Counted from the stretch's first letter, positions 9,648 to 19,149 are shown. The stretch: DNA of 64,000 nucleotides from Rhizobium esperanzae (GCF_002204185.1 NZ_MXPU01000017.1:1-64000), one strand, 5' to 3'. A program made the numbers and translations. Notes: a model not told the origin generated them from the letters alone.

Positions 9648-11129
9648 ATGACGTGCAAATTATCGCTGGCAACGCTTTCGGACGCGGCGCGCACTGCCGC
9701 AATCCCTTCCTATGACAGGGCGTCGCTGAAAGCCGGCATCGTGCACTTCGGCGTCGGCAACTTCCACCGCGCGCATCAGGCGATCTATCTCGACGATCTC
9801 TTCAATCAGGGCGCCGATCACGACTGGGCAATTATCGGTGCCGGCGTTCTGCCATCGGATGCCGCCATGCGCGAGAAGCTTGCGGCGCAGGATTTCCTGA
9901 CGACGGTGGTGGAGCAGGACAACAACAAGACGGCGGCGCGGGTCACCGCCCCGATGATCGACATTCTGCCGGTCGGCAATCCCGCCGCCGTCATCGCCAG
10001 GCTTGCCGATCCCGAGATCCGCATCGTCTCGCTGACCATCACCGAGGGCGGTTATTTCATCGATGCCTCAGGCACGTTCAATCCGGCCCATCCTGCTATC
10101 GCCGCCGATGGACAAAATCCCGGTGCGCCGAAGACGGTCTTCGGTCTGATCGTTGCCGGCCTGAAGGCGCGCAAGAACAAGGGCATCGGACCCTTCACCG
10201 TGATGTCCTGCGATAACATTCCCCATAACGGCGTCGTCACCGCCAATGCCGTGATCGGCACGGCAGCCCTTTCGGATGCCGCCCTTGCCGACTGGATCAG
10301 GGCTAACGTCGCCTTTCCCAACGCGATGGTCGACCGTATTACGCCGGCGACCGGCCAGCGGGAGATCGATTTCCTCAGGGACAATTTCGGTATTGAGGAC
10401 AACTGGCCGGTTTATTGCGAAGAATTCAAGCAGTGGGTGCTCGAAGACAAGTTCACGGCCGGCCGCCCGGCCTTGGAAAAGGTCGGCGTAACCTTTGTTC
10501 CGGATGTCACGCCCTACGAGCATATGAAGATCCGCATCCTCAACGGCGGGCATGCCGCGATCGCTTATCCGGCGGCGCTGATGGACATTCATTTCGTGCA
10601 TGATGCGATGGAAGATCCGCTGATCCGAGCTTTCCTGGCCAAGCTCGAGAAGGACGAGATCATCCCGATCGTGCCGCCGGTGCCGAATACGTCGCTGCCG
10701 GATTATTTTGCCCTCATCGAGCATCGGCTTCTCAATCCGAAGATCGCCGACACCATCCCGCGTCTGGCGCAGGACGGCTCGAACCGCCAGCCGAAATTCA
10801 TCCTGCCGTCGACGCTCGACAATCTGCGCCAGGGCAGGGATGTCATCGGCCTGGCGCTGGTCTCGGCGCTCTGGTGCCGTTATTTCGCCGGCAAGACCGA
10901 CAGCGGCAAGGATATCGTCTTCAACGACGCCAGCGCCGAGCGCCTGCACGCGGCGGCGCTGGAGGCAAAGGACGATCCGTCGGCCTTCCTCGTCTTCGAT
11001 GATATTTTCGGCGAGGTGGCGAAATCGGACCTTTTCCGAAAACGTTTCGCTCGTGCTCTTAAAACCTTGTGGGAAAAGGGCACGCGGGAAACGCTGCAGC
11101 TCTATCTCGACGGCAAGCTCGCAGTGTAA
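9648..11129 (+). CDS. mtlK: Mannitol 2-dehydrogenase (polyol-specific long-chain dehydrogenase)
   Basis: A 493-residue NAD-dependent enzyme that oxidises D-mannitol to D-fructose; enzymes of this family often accept D-arabinitol or sorbitol as well. The N-terminal Rossmann part begins with GIVHFGVGNFHRAHQA. The active-site Lys, Asn and His are in KIRILNGGHAAIAY, as expected for the family. It follows smoK after 82 bp. In S. meliloti a sorbitol dehydrogenase gene (smoS) is recalled between smoK and mtlK; no such gene is present here. Confidence 0.9.
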   Translation: MTCKLSLATLSDAARTAAIPSYDRASLKAGIVHFGVGNFHRAHQAIYLDDLFNQGADHDWAIIGAGVLPSDAAMREKLAAQDFLTTVVEQDNNKTAARVTAPMIDILPVGNPAAVIARLADPEIRIVSLTITEGGYFIDASGTFNPAHPAIAADGQNPGAPKTVFGLIVAGLKARKNKGIGPFTVMSCDNIPHNGVVTANAVIGTAALSDAALADWIRANVAFPNAMVDRITPATGQREIDFLRDNFGIEDNWPVYCEEFKQWVLEDKFTAGRPALEKVGVTFVPDVTPYEHMKIRILNGGHAAIAYPAALMDIHFVHDAMEDPLIRAFLAKLEKDEIIPIVPPVPNTSLPDYFALIEHRLLNPKIADTIPRLAQDGSNRQPKFILPSTLDNLRQGRDVIGLALVSALWCRYFAGKTDSGKDIVFNDASAERLHAAALEAKDDPSAFLVFDDIFGEVAKSDLFRKRFARALKTLWEKGTRETLQLYLDGKLAV

Positions 11130-11226
11130 GGGAATGCGGGTGGCGGCATCGGCCGGCCATCCAATCACGTCTTGCGGACGAAGCGGGACAATCATGCGTC
11201 CGAATTGAAGTCAGGTTGGGTCTTTC

Positions 11227-11916
11227 ATGGCTGATGCTGAACCACGGCTGGTCATTTTCGATTGCGACGGCGTGCTCGTCGACAGCGAACCGATCTCGAT
11301 CAGCGTACTCGTCCGGGCAATGAGCGATCTCGGCGTTTCGATCACCGAAGACCAGGCCTATGAGCGTTTTCTCGGCCGCAGCCTGGCAACCCTCATCGAT
11401 ACGCTCGAAATCGAGTTCAATATTCACGCCGGCGAGGAATTCCTCGAGCGCATCCGCACCGATCTCTACGCGCGGTTCCGCACCGAGCTGAAGCCGATAG
11501 ACGGCATCGCGGCGACGATAGACGGGCTCGGCATTCCCTGTTGTGTCGCTTCTTCAAGCCAGATGGAGCGAATCCGGCTGTCGCTTTCTGTCACCGGACT
11601 TCTCGACAAACTGCCCGACATCTTCAGCGCGACAATGGTCAAGCGCGGCAAACCGGCCCCCGATCTCTTCCTCCACGCGGCGCGGCAGATGCATGTCGAG
11701 CCCGGATCCTGCGTTGTCATCGAGGACAGTCCGGCCGGCATTGCCGCCGCCAAGGCGGCGGGCATGACGGTCTTTGCCTTCACCGGCGGATCGCATGCGA
11801 ATTTCGCTGGATACCGCGCCGAACTCGACCGACTTTCGCCTGATGTGGTGTTTGACGCCATGCCGGATTTGATACACCTTGTCCGCAACCATAAGCTGGA
11901 CGGGACTGCGATTTGA
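11227..11916 (+). CDS. HAD-superfamily sugar-phosphate phosphatase
   Basis: A 229-residue class IA haloacid dehalogenase-like hydrolase. Motif I is FDCDGVLVDSE at residues 9-19 (nucleophile first Asp), motif II is VASSSQ, motif III the Lys in VKRGKPAPDLF, and motif IV EDSPAG. The architecture matches beta-phosphoglucomutase-like and polyol-phosphate phosphatases. It is translationally coupled to the following kinase (TGATG overlap), so it probably acts on a phosphorylated pentulose or hexulose in polyol breakdown, perhaps to remove dead-end products. The substrate is not known. Confidence 0.8.
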   Translation: MADAEPRLVIFDCDGVLVDSEPISISVLVRAMSDLGVSITEDQAYERFLGRSLATLIDTLEIEFNIHAGEEFLERIRTDLYARFRTELKPIDGIAATIDGLGIPCCVASSSQMERIRLSLSVTGLLDKLPDIFSATMVKRGKPAPDLFLHAARQMHVEPGSCVVIEDSPAGIAAAKAAGMTVFAFTGGSHANFAGYRAELDRLSPDVVFDAMPDLIHLVRNHKLDGTAI

Positions 11917-13499
11917 TGCGTGATCATGTGGTTGCGGTGGATGTCGGCACCGGCAGTGCGCGCGCCGGCGTCTTCGATGGCAGCGGCCGTCTGCTGGCCA
12001 AGGCCGAACATCCGATCGTCATGAACCGGCCGCGTGAAAACCACGCCGAGCACGATTCCGAAGACATCTGGTCGGCCGCCTGCACCGCGGCGCGCAGGGC
12101 GATGGAGCAATCCGGTATCGCTGCCGCCTCGGTCGGAGCAATCGGCTTCGATGCGACTTGCTCGCTCGTCGTCCGCGACGTCGAGGGCCGGCAGATCAGT
12201 GTGTCCACAACAGGCGAGCGGCGTTTCGACACCATCGTGTGGCTCGATCATCGGGCGCTTAAGGAAGCCGACTTCTGCACGGCGACGGAGCACAGGGTGC
12301 TCGAACATTCCGGCCGCGTCATGTCGCCGGAAATGGAAATGCCGAAGCTGATGTGGCTGAAGAAGAAGCTGCCGGCGACGTGGGAAAAGGCGGGCTATTT
12401 CTTCGATCTCGCCGATTTCATGACCTGGAAATCAACTGGGTCGACTGCTCGTTCTCGTTGCACGCTGACGGCAAAATGGAACTATCTCGCCCATCTCGAA
12501 AAGGGATGGCAGAAGGATTTCCTGCAGCGGATCGGGCTCGACGATCTTCAGGCCCGCGGCGGGCTGCCGGACGAGACTGTGCCGGTCGGCGGCAGTATAG
12601 GCCGGCTGACGGCTGATGCGGCCGAGGCGCTGGGGCTGACAACGGAGTGCCATGTCTCCGCGGGAATGATCGACGCCTATGCCGGGGCACTCGGGGCGCT
12701 CGGCGGTTATGCCGCCGATCCTGTAGCACGTGAGCGCCAGCTGGCACTGATCGCCGGCACGTCGAGCTGCATCGTCGCCTTCTCGCAGGAGTGCAAGCCG
12801 AGCCACGGAATGTGGGGACCTTATTACGAGGTTGTCTTCCCGCGGTCCTGGCTGGTGGAGGCCGGGCAATCTGCGACCGGTGCGCTGCTCGACCATATCG
12901 TGCGCATGCATGCGGCCGGCGGTGAGCCGACGGCGGCGCTGCACCAGAAGATCGTCGCGCGCATCGCCGAATTGCGGGCAGAGGAGGGCGATGTTTTCGG
13001 CGAGCGCATTTTTGTGCTGCCGGATTTTCACGGCAATCGCTCGCCGCTTGCCGATCCGCATGCCGTCGGTGTGATCAGCGGGCTGACGCTCGACACCTCC
13101 TTCGACGGGCTCTGCGCACTCTATTGGCGGTCGGCGGTGGCGATCGCTCTCGGCATCCGCCATATCCTGGAGACGATGACGGAATATGGCTACGTGCCCG
13201 ATACGCTGCATATCGCCGGCGGACACGTCAAGAACCCGGTGCTGATGGAACTCTATAGCGACGCCACCGGCTGCAAGGTCGTGGTGCCGAAGATGAACGA
13301 GGCGGTGTTGCTCGGCACGGCGATTGCGGCATCCGTGGCTTGCGGCCTGCACGAGGATCTGGCGGCAGCCGGCGAGGCGATGTATCCGGGCGGCGACGAA
13401 CGGCTTCCCGACAAGGCGAAACAGGCGCTTTACGACCGCGACTATCGCCGTCTTCTGGCCATGCATCGGCACCGTGCCGAACTGGAAGCGATGTTCTGA
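11916..13499 (+). CDS. FGGY-family pentulose kinase (ribulokinase/xylulokinase-like)
   Basis: A 527-residue kinase of the FGGY superfamily. The N-terminal phosphate-binding motif is AVDVGTGSARAGVFD and the second domain holds ALIAGTSSCIV and HIAGGHVKNPVLMEL. Length and N-terminal sequence fit the FGGY pentulose kinase group (D-ribulokinase-like) better than classical XylB. The start is the ATG at 11916, overlapping the phosphatase stop by one base; a TTG at 11913 is less likely. As last gene of the polyol operon it probably phosphorylates the ketose made by the dehydrogenase, for example D-xylulose from D-arabinitol. Confidence 0.82.
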   Translation: MRDHVVAVDVGTGSARAGVFDGSGRLLAKAEHPIVMNRPRENHAEHDSEDIWSAACTAARRAMEQSGIAAASVGAIGFDATCSLVVRDVEGRQISVSTTGERRFDTIVWLDHRALKEADFCTATEHRVLEHSGRVMSPEMEMPKLMWLKKKLPATWEKAGYFFDLADFMTWKSTGSTARSRCTLTAKWNYLAHLEKGWQKDFLQRIGLDDLQARGGLPDETVPVGGSIGRLTADAAEALGLTTECHVSAGMIDAYAGALGALGGYAADPVARERQLALIAGTSSCIVAFSQECKPSHGMWGPYYEVVFPRSWLVEAGQSATGALLDHIVRMHAAGGEPTAALHQKIVARIAELRAEEGDVFGERIFVLPDFHGNRSPLADPHAVGVISGLTLDTSFDGLCALYWRSAVAIALGIRHILETMTEYGYVPDTLHIAGGHVKNPVLMELYSDATGCKVVVPKMNEAVLLGTAIAASVACGLHEDLAAAGEAMYPGGDERLPDKAKQALYDRDYRRLLAMHRHRAELEAMF

Positions 13500-13509
13500 A
13501 AGCTCACAT

Positions 13510-14364
13510 CTAGTGGTTTGCGGTTTCACCGAGCACGGTCGCAAATTCCAGCATGCGGCGGCGGCGGAGGGCTGCCTCCTCTCCGACTTCGAGAATGACG
13601 GATTCGGACAGGCAATCGAGCAGCGCGATCAGCGGCGGAAGGTTGTCGAGATCGGGAGCGCGTGCCGGCGGCAAGGACAGCATGACGTTTGACTGATCCG
13701 CCATCCAGTCTGCTTGCTGAGGCGAAATCAGCACGACCTTGTAGCCGTAGCGCCGGGCGGTTCTGGCAAGCAGCCGTGCCTTGGCGAAACGGCGGCAGTC
13801 GATGATGACGAGCAAAGCGTCGTCGACGGCCTGCCGGGCGAAGAGTTCGGCAAAACGATTGTCGGTGGCATCGAGCGTGCGAACACCATCACGGGCTTGC
13901 GTCAGCCGCTGGCAGAAATGATTGGCAAGGCTTGCGAGCCGCGCATGCGTGGCGATCGATACTTCGCGGGCCGTGCTGATCAGGCGGACGGCTTCGGCCC
14001 AAAGCGGCTGCGCCGTCAGATGATAGATATGATGCAGGGCCTGGATCTGCTCGGCAACCAGCACGGCAAGCGGCTTGCCCTCCGCGGCGTCCGCGTGGAG
14101 TTCGCTCATGGCGCTCTGCAGCTGCGCCGGCGATGTGGTCACGGTCTCGCGAATTTCCACCTTGACGCTGTCCAAACCCTGGTAGCCGAGCGCGCGCAGG
14201 AAGCGCCCGACGGTCATCGGCGAGAGATCCAGCCTGTCGGCGACAGATGCTGCCGTCTCAAACGGCAGGTCGTTCAGGTGCTCGGAGAAATATTTCGCAA
14301 TGCGACGCTCGGCCGGTGTGCCGCTTTTTACGTATTGCCTGAGTTTGTGCACAAAGTCTTCCAC
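13510..14364 (-). CDS. MurR/RpiR-family transcriptional regulator
   Basis: A 284-residue regulator with an N-terminal helix-turn-helix (about residues 1-77; TAASVADRLDLSPMTVGRFL) and a C-terminal SIS sugar-phosphate-binding domain (about 115-250). The start is a GTG at 14364 with GGGAGG five bases upstream. It converges with the pentulose kinase, whose stop is 10 bp away, and shares no promoter with a metabolic gene. Its target is unknown; the polyol operon is one possibility. The AT-rich stretch at 14460-14560 is probably its promoter region together with that of the next gene. Confidence 0.85.
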   Translation of the reverse strand: MEDFVHKLRQYVKSGTPAERRIAKYFSEHLNDLPFETAASVADRLDLSPMTVGRFLRALGYQGLDSVKVEIRETVTTSPAQLQSAMSELHADAAEGKPLAVLVAEQIQALHHIYHLTAQPLWAEAVRLISTAREVSIATHARLASLANHFCQRLTQARDGVRTLDATDNRFAELFARQAVDDALLVIIDCRRFAKARLLARTARRYGYKVVLISPQQADWMADQSNVMLSLPPARAPDLDNLPPLIALLDCLSESVILEVGEEAALRRRRMLEFATVLGETANH

Positions 14365-14594
14365 ATCAGCCTCCCCGTATTTCCTCAGAGGCGTTCCGTG
14401 GATGCGCTAACGCGCCCCTTTGTCTTTGCAACTATTTTCGGAAGCTGCTTCTCAGGCTCGTATTTCTGCGTCTGATAATATTATATTCGTTCTAATATTG
14501 CGACAAGTTTCTATTAAAGCCTGCAATTTTATTCTCTCTTGTCGGTAGCATTCGCCTTTCCTACATCTTCTGCGTAACCGGAGACGCTGAAGAA

Positions 14595-15308
14595 ATGATT
14601 CTTGATGCCGCACGCCTTTCGCTCGCCAATCTGTTCGCGCCGGAGACACGCTCGGTCTTCTGGAAAGTGCTCGGCCTGACGCTTCTCGTGCTCGTCGGCC
14701 TCTGGTTCGCGCTACGCGGGGCCTTCATGGCCTTTCTCTTTCCCTGGCTCACCAGCTTCTTTCCCGATATGCCGGATTGGGCCGGATGGTTTGCTCTGAT
14801 CTTCGCAATCCTGGCCGGGATCGGCCTTGCGCTCGTGCTGGCGCTGCTGCTTTCTCCGGTCACGGCGCTGATAGCAGGCCTTTTCCTCGACGATGTCGCC
14901 GACGTTATCGAAAAACGTGACTATCCCGCCGACGCGCCGGGCGCCGCCATGCCGATCCGCCCGGCGATGGCGAGCTCGATCAAATTCCTCGGAGTGGTGA
15001 TCCTTGGCAATATCGTGGCGTTGTTGCTGCTGTTCATTCCCGGCGTCAATCTGGTCGCTTTCTTTCTGGTGAACGGCTACCTGCTCGGGCGGGAATTCTT
15101 CGAATTCGCCGCCATGCGCTTCCGTCCGCCTCATGAGGCACGGCTCTTCCGCACCAAACATGCGCCGACGGTCTTTCTCGGCGGGTTGGTGATCGCCCTT
15201 TTTCTGGCCATCCCTGTGGTCAACCTGCTGACGCCCCTCTTTGCGGCGGGCATGATGGTGCATCTGCACAAGCTGATTTCGGCAAAGGACGCCGGTTTCC
15301 GCGCCTGA
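14595..15308 (+). CDS. EI24/CysZ-like membrane protein
   Basis: A 237-residue inner-membrane protein with about four long hydrophobic segments and the EI24 (PF07264) pattern, including FLVNGYLLGREFFEFAAMR. CysZ of Escherichia coli, a sulfate permease, belongs to the same family, but no sulfur genes are nearby, so sulfate transport is only a possibility. A GGAGA site lies before the ATG. It converges with nth, with 125 bp of unremarkable sequence between them. Confidence 0.75.
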   Translation: MILDAARLSLANLFAPETRSVFWKVLGLTLLVLVGLWFALRGAFMAFLFPWLTSFFPDMPDWAGWFALIFAILAGIGLALVLALLLSPVTALIAGLFLDDVADVIEKRDYPADAPGAAMPIRPAMASSIKFLGVVILGNIVALLLLFIPGVNLVAFFLVNGYLLGREFFEFAAMRFRPPHEARLFRTKHAPTVFLGGLVIALFLAIPVVNLLTPLFAAGMMVHLHKLISAKDAGFRA

Positions 15309-15433
15309 GGCCCGGGCAGCTAAGGCTTGATGTCTCGTACATTAGCGCGAACTTGGCGCGCTGTGGGATCGGCGTGATGATGTCGATCGAGGCGGGCGCG
15401 GAGCGGCGCAGTTACGAGCAGGCGATCACTGTT

Positions 15434-16207
15434 CTACTCGACAGCCTCGCCGATCACCTGCGGTGGCAGCTCGACGAGCGGGGCCGGCACGTCCGAGCTC
15501 TTCTCCGGCGATTTGCAAATATCGGCGATGATGCAGCGCTCGCATTCGGGGCGGCGTGCCTTGCAGGTGTAGCGCCCGTGCAGGATCAGCCAGTGATGAG
15601 CATGGTAGAGGTAGTGTTTCGGTACCACTTTCATCAGGCGCGCTTCGACCTCATCAGCCGTCTTGCCGGGAGCAAGCCTGATGCGATTGGCGATCCGGAA
15701 GATGTGGGTGTCGACGGCCATGGTGGCCTGGCCAAAGGCCATGGACAGCACCACATTGGCAGTCTTGCGGCCGACGCCGGGCAGGCGAACCAGTTCCTCG
15801 CGCGTTTCCGGCACCTTGCCGGCGAAGTCGTCGACCAGCATTTGCGAGAGCGCGATGACGTTTTTCGCCTTGTTGCGGTAAAGGCCGATCGTCTTGATGT
15901 AATCGCGAAGCTTGTCCTCGCCGAGATCGAGCATTTTCTGCGGCGTATCAGCCACCTTGAAGAGCGCCCGCGTCGCCTTGTTGACACCGGCATCGGTGGC
16001 CTGGGCGGAGAGAGCTACCGCCACGACAAGGGTGAAAGGGTTGGTGTGCTCCAGCTCGCCCCGCGGCTCCGGCCGCTGCACCGAAAAGCGACGGAAGATT
16101 TCCTCGCGTTCAGCCGGCGAATAGGCGGTCTTGATCGCCGCCGCCGGTTTGCGGCGGGGGATCACATTCGTGGCTTGCGGCAGGGATTTGAGTTTCGGAT
16201 TCGCCAT
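15434..16207 (-). CDS. nth: Endonuclease III
   Basis: A 257-residue base-excision repair glycosylase/AP-lyase for oxidised pyrimidines. The helix-hairpin-helix LPGVGRKTANVV carries catalytic Lys148; the catalytic Asp166 is in VDTHIFR. Four cysteines at 215, 222, 225 and 231 (C-X6-C-X2-C-X5-C) bind the 4Fe-4S cluster. I place the start at 16207 (MANPKL). Upstream in-frame codons to 16333 would cross the divergent DUF2244 gene, whose ATG is only 22 bp away. Confidence 0.95.
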   Translation of the reverse strand: MANPKLKSLPQATNVIPRRKPAAAIKTAYSPAEREEIFRRFSVQRPEPRGELEHTNPFTLVVAVALSAQATDAGVNKATRALFKVADTPQKMLDLGEDKLRDYIKTIGLYRNKAKNVIALSQMLVDDFAGKVPETREELVRLPGVGRKTANVVLSMAFGQATMAVDTHIFRIANRIRLAPGKTADEVEARLMKVVPKHYLYHAHHWLILHGRYTCKARRPECERCIIADICKSPEKSSDVPAPLVELPPQVIGEAVE

Positions 16208-16229
16208 AGAAACTCTATACTCAGCGGTC

Positions 16230-16727
16230 ATGACGGAAAGCAACGCCAACAGCTCCAATGAGCAGCCTGTTTTCGCCGCCGAGCTCTTCCCACATCGGTC
16301 GCTCGGCCGCCGGGGCTTCAAGGTGCTGCTCATTCTGTCCGGCGCCGTCTGCTTCCTTTATGGGATGTTCTTCATCGCCACCGGCGCCTGGCCGATTGGC
16401 TTCTTCTTCGGATTGGATTTCGCGCTTCTCTACGGCGCCTTCTGGCTGAATTACCGCTCCGGACGGGTGCACGAACAGGTCACCGTGTCGCGTACGGACG
16501 TATCGGTGCGCAAGTTTGCCCCATCGGGGCGGATGGTGGAGCATCATTTCAACCCGTTCTGGGCGCGGTTCCTCGTCCGAAGGCACCAGGAGATCGGGAT
16601 CCTCTCCATGCATATTTTCGGCGAGGGCCGGCGCACGGATATCGGCTCCTTCCTCAATCCTGACGACCGCGAAAGTTTCGCCAAGGCCTTCAAGGGCGCG
16701 CTCGCCACCGTCAAGCAGCGTATCTGA
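16230..16727 (+). CDS. DUF2244 membrane protein
   Basis: A 165-residue protein with two hydrophobic segments near residues 30-75 (VLLILSGAVCFLYGMFFI, then FFFGLDFALLYGAFWL) followed by a soluble C-terminal part. This is the DUF2244 pattern common in alphaproteobacteria; function unknown. The ATG at 16230 is divergent from nth with a 22-bp gap, so the two promoters must overlap one another or the neighbouring genes. Confidence 0.8.
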   Translation: MTESNANSSNEQPVFAAELFPHRSLGRRGFKVLLILSGAVCFLYGMFFIATGAWPIGFFFGLDFALLYGAFWLNYRSGRVHEQVTVSRTDVSVRKFAPSGRMVEHHFNPFWARFLVRRHQEIGILSMHIFGEGRRTDIGSFLNPDDRESFAKAFKGALATVKQRI

Positions 16728-16806
16728 GCCTATCAGGCGAGCGCGCAAGAATCGGGTGGTTTAGCCCGGGCCTATTGATTATCTCCTTGTTACAAGGAGA
16801 AAGACC

Positions 16807-17679
16807 ATGGATATGATCGCGAACCAGCAGACCGACATCACGCCTGACGGCCCTGATTACGATATCGTCCGTCGGGTCATCGAACTCATCACCGAAGATT
16901 ATCGCGACCAGCCGTCGCTGGAGGCGATCGCCGCTAGGCTCAACCAGTCGCCGACGCAGCTGCAGAAGACCTTCACCCGCTGGGCTGGCCTCTCGCCGAA
17001 AGGTTTCCTTCAGGCGGTGACGCTCGACCACGCCAAGCGGCTGCTGCGCAAGGAAGACATGCCGTTGCTCGAGACGTCGATCGAAGTCGGCCTCTCCGGG
17101 CCGAGCCGCCTGCACGACCTTTTCGTGACCCATGAGGCGATGTCACCCGGCGAATGGAAGGCAAAAGGCGGCGGCCTCACCATCCGCTACGGCTTTCACA
17201 TCTGCCCCTTCGGCGTGGCGCTGATCATGGTGACCGATCGCGGTCTTGCCGGCCTTGCCTTCAGCGATTCCGGCGGTGAACGGGCTTGCCTCGAGGACAT
17301 GACCTGCCGCTGGCCGAATGCCGAATACATCGAAGACCTGCAGGCGACGATGCCCTATGCCGCCCGCATCTTCCAACCCGGAAAATGGTCGTCCGAGCAG
17401 CCGCTCCGCGTCGTGCTGATCGGCACGGACTTTCAGGTGCGTGTCTGGCAGAGCCTCATGAAGATACCGTTCGGCAAGGCGGTCACCTATTCCGACATCG
17501 CCAATGATATCGGCCGGCCGACGGCGCAGCGCGCCGTGGGCGCTGCGGTCGGGGCAAATCCGATCTCCTTCGTGGTGCCTTGCCACCGGGCGCTTGGCAA
17601 GAACGGTGCGCTGACGGGCTACCACTGGGGCCTCACCCGCAAACGGGCGATGCTCGGCTGGGAATCGGCGCATGCGTAA
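16807..17679 (+). CDS. Ada-like AraC/methylated-DNA-protein-cysteine methyltransferase
   Basis: A 290-residue fusion of an AraC helix-turn-helix (about residues 25-115) and an O6-alkylguanine-DNA methyltransferase (about 120-286). The acceptor cysteine is Cys259 in FVVPCHRALG. It lacks the N-terminal zinc domain of E. coli Ada that takes methyl groups from phosphotriesters, so it can repair O6-methylguanine but probably does not sense damage in the Ada way. AAGGAGAAAGACC precedes the ATG. Confidence 0.92.
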   Translation: MDMIANQQTDITPDGPDYDIVRRVIELITEDYRDQPSLEAIAARLNQSPTQLQKTFTRWAGLSPKGFLQAVTLDHAKRLLRKEDMPLLETSIEVGLSGPSRLHDLFVTHEAMSPGEWKAKGGGLTIRYGFHICPFGVALIMVTDRGLAGLAFSDSGGERACLEDMTCRWPNAEYIEDLQATMPYAARIFQPGKWSSEQPLRVVLIGTDFQVRVWQSLMKIPFGKAVTYSDIANDIGRPTAQRAVGAAVGANPISFVVPCHRALGKNGALTGYHWGLTRKRAMLGWESAHA

Positions 17680-17681
17680 GG

Positions 17682-17706
17682 CATGCCGTGCAAAAAGCAC
17701 GGCATG
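17682..17706. terminator. Hairpin between convergent genes
   Basis: CATGCCGTGC and GCACGGCATG form a perfect 10-bp stem around an A5 loop, placed between the stops of the alkyltransferase and the SorC regulator. There is no clear T-tract, so strength is uncertain. Confidence 0.5.
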
Positions 17707-17743
17707 AGGCACGACAAGCCAATCTGAAAGATCACGGCGCGCT

Positions 17744-18727
17744 TCAGGCCTGTTCGGCCAGATCAAGCAATGCTTGCGCGGCACCTTCATCGGTGATCAG
17801 GGTGTTGCAGCCGATGCGCTTGATCGTGGCGCGGATGGCGGTGGCCCGGTGGGCGCCGCCGGAGGAAAGCACGATGTGCTTGGCCTCTTTCAACATATCG
17901 AGGTCGACGGACATCACGCGCCGGTTGATCGAGTGATCGACCGAATTGCCGTCCTTGTCGAGGAAGTTGAACATGGTGTCGCAGACGCAGCCGGCATTGA
18001 TCAGTTCCTGCAGCTCGGCCTTTGATATCCAGCCTTCCGATAGAGAGGTCGAGTGCGGCCCGATATCACCGCAGCTGACGATCGCGAGATCGAGGTTCTC
18101 GGCGAGACGGTAGATCGTGTCGAGCCCGCATTTGTCGATCAGGTTGCGTTTGGTTTCGATGGAATCGACGAGAAGCGGCGCCAGGAACATGTAGCATTCG
18201 GCGCCGAGCTGATTTGCCAGCCGCCAGGTGTAATCGATCGGATTCGTCTGGTGCACGGCAACGATACCGCCGAGCAGCGAGACGACCTTACAATTGGCGC
18301 GGCGTGGCGGCCGGAAGCTTGCCAGCGAAGCGGTCATGGTGCGGCCCCAGCCGACACCGATCGTATAGTCGTCGGGAATGGCTTCGGAGAGGAACTGGCC
18401 AAGCGCCAGACCGACGTTTTTTGCCAGCGAATCGACATCGCAATGAACCGGCGCAGGCACGACGATCGCCTCGTCGAGGCCATAGGCCCGCTCCAGCTTG
18501 ACCGAAAGCTCGACGCAATCGCCGATCGAATCGTTGATCCAGATCTGGACTTCGCTGCGTTTCATCGACTCGTCGAGCAGGCGGATCACCGTCGTCCGGC
18601 TGATGCCGAGCTGTTCGGCGACGTCTTTCTGGGTCAGGCCTTCATTGTAATAGAGCCATGCGGCCCTCAGCCGCAGCGAGGATGCCTCGGAATAGGCGGT
18701 ATGGGTGCCGCGTTTGAGCTTGACCAC
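17744..18727 (-). CDS. SorC-family sugar-binding transcriptional regulator (orphan)
   Basis: A 327-residue regulator with a helix-turn-helix near residues 25-60 (GLTQKDVAEQLGISRTTVIRL) and the SorC effector domain (IGVGWGRTMTASL, IVSCGDIGPHSTSL). The start is a GTG at 18727 with GGAGGAG upstream; in-frame codons up to 18817 have no ribosome site. No catabolic operon is next to it on the same strand; transaldolase is the divergent neighbour 422 bp away. It resembles pentitol/erythritol-type regulators, but no specific effector can be named. Confidence 0.83.
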   Translation of the reverse strand: MVKLKRGTHTAYSEASSLRLRAAWLYYNEGLTQKDVAEQLGISRTTVIRLLDESMKRSEVQIWINDSIGDCVELSVKLERAYGLDEAIVVPAPVHCDVDSLAKNVGLALGQFLSEAIPDDYTIGVGWGRTMTASLASFRPPRRANCKVVSLLGGIVAVHQTNPIDYTWRLANQLGAECYMFLAPLLVDSIETKRNLIDKCGLDTIYRLAENLDLAIVSCGDIGPHSTSLSEGWISKAELQELINAGCVCDTMFNFLDKDGNSVDHSINRRVMSVDLDMLKEAKHIVLSSGGAHRATAIRATIKRIGCNTLITDEGAAQALLDLAEQA

Positions 18728-18798
18728 GTCTCCTCCCGCAGGATTTCGCCTAAATCCCTGGTGGGACGAAAGGCTGCGCCTGTGCGCTTGTCGCCGGG

Positions 18799-18826
18799 AT
18801 AATGACGGGTGTGACACTTATGTCAA
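18799..18826 (-). promoter_or_regulatory. Candidate promoter and operator of the orphan SorC gene
   Basis: On the minus strand TTGACA (18826-18821) is followed after 16 bp by CATTAT (18804-18799). The inverted repeat TGACA-CTTA-TGTCA (18812-18825) overlaps the -35 box, a layout that would allow autoregulation. Confidence 0.4.
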
Positions 18827-18827
18827 T

Positions 18828-19149
18828 CAGAATGCACAAATGTCCTTGACTTTTCCTTGCGCGAACGGCGATAGTCCTCGCGACACGAAGTCGTCTCTGT
18901 TCCGTCCGAGGAGGACATAGTGCGGGCATGCCGAAAGTCACGATCGCTCTCCGAGCCGCAGGCGGCACCGCTTGCGTTCGAGGAGCCGTTCGACTGCATC
19001 AGGAACATGGCCAGTGTGCTTCACGTTTATGAATCATCCGTGACGGATGCGTCTGTTGTTCACTGAATGCAGGCGGTCTGTCCCTAGATCACCTTTGCCG
19101 GGCTGAACGCGCCGGCCCGCAGCCCAAGTTCAAACAAGGATTATTGACC
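18828..19149 (+). other. Long intergenic region upstream of transaldolase
   Basis: No convincing ORF. A promoter-like pair TTGACT (18846-18851) and GATAGT (18870-18875) with 18 bp spacing points toward tal and would give a leader of roughly 270 nt. No riboswitch consensus is recognised. A small RNA or long 5' leader is possible but unproven. Confidence 0.3.

Noticed and set aside
14365..14594. AT-rich stretch as a horizontally acquired segment or origin
   Set aside because: It is short, lies between divergent genes and is adequately explained as a promoter region.
18876..19080. Possible 6S RNA or other known structured RNA
   Set aside because: No long-range stem or known consensus could be drawn with confidence; kept only as an open finding.
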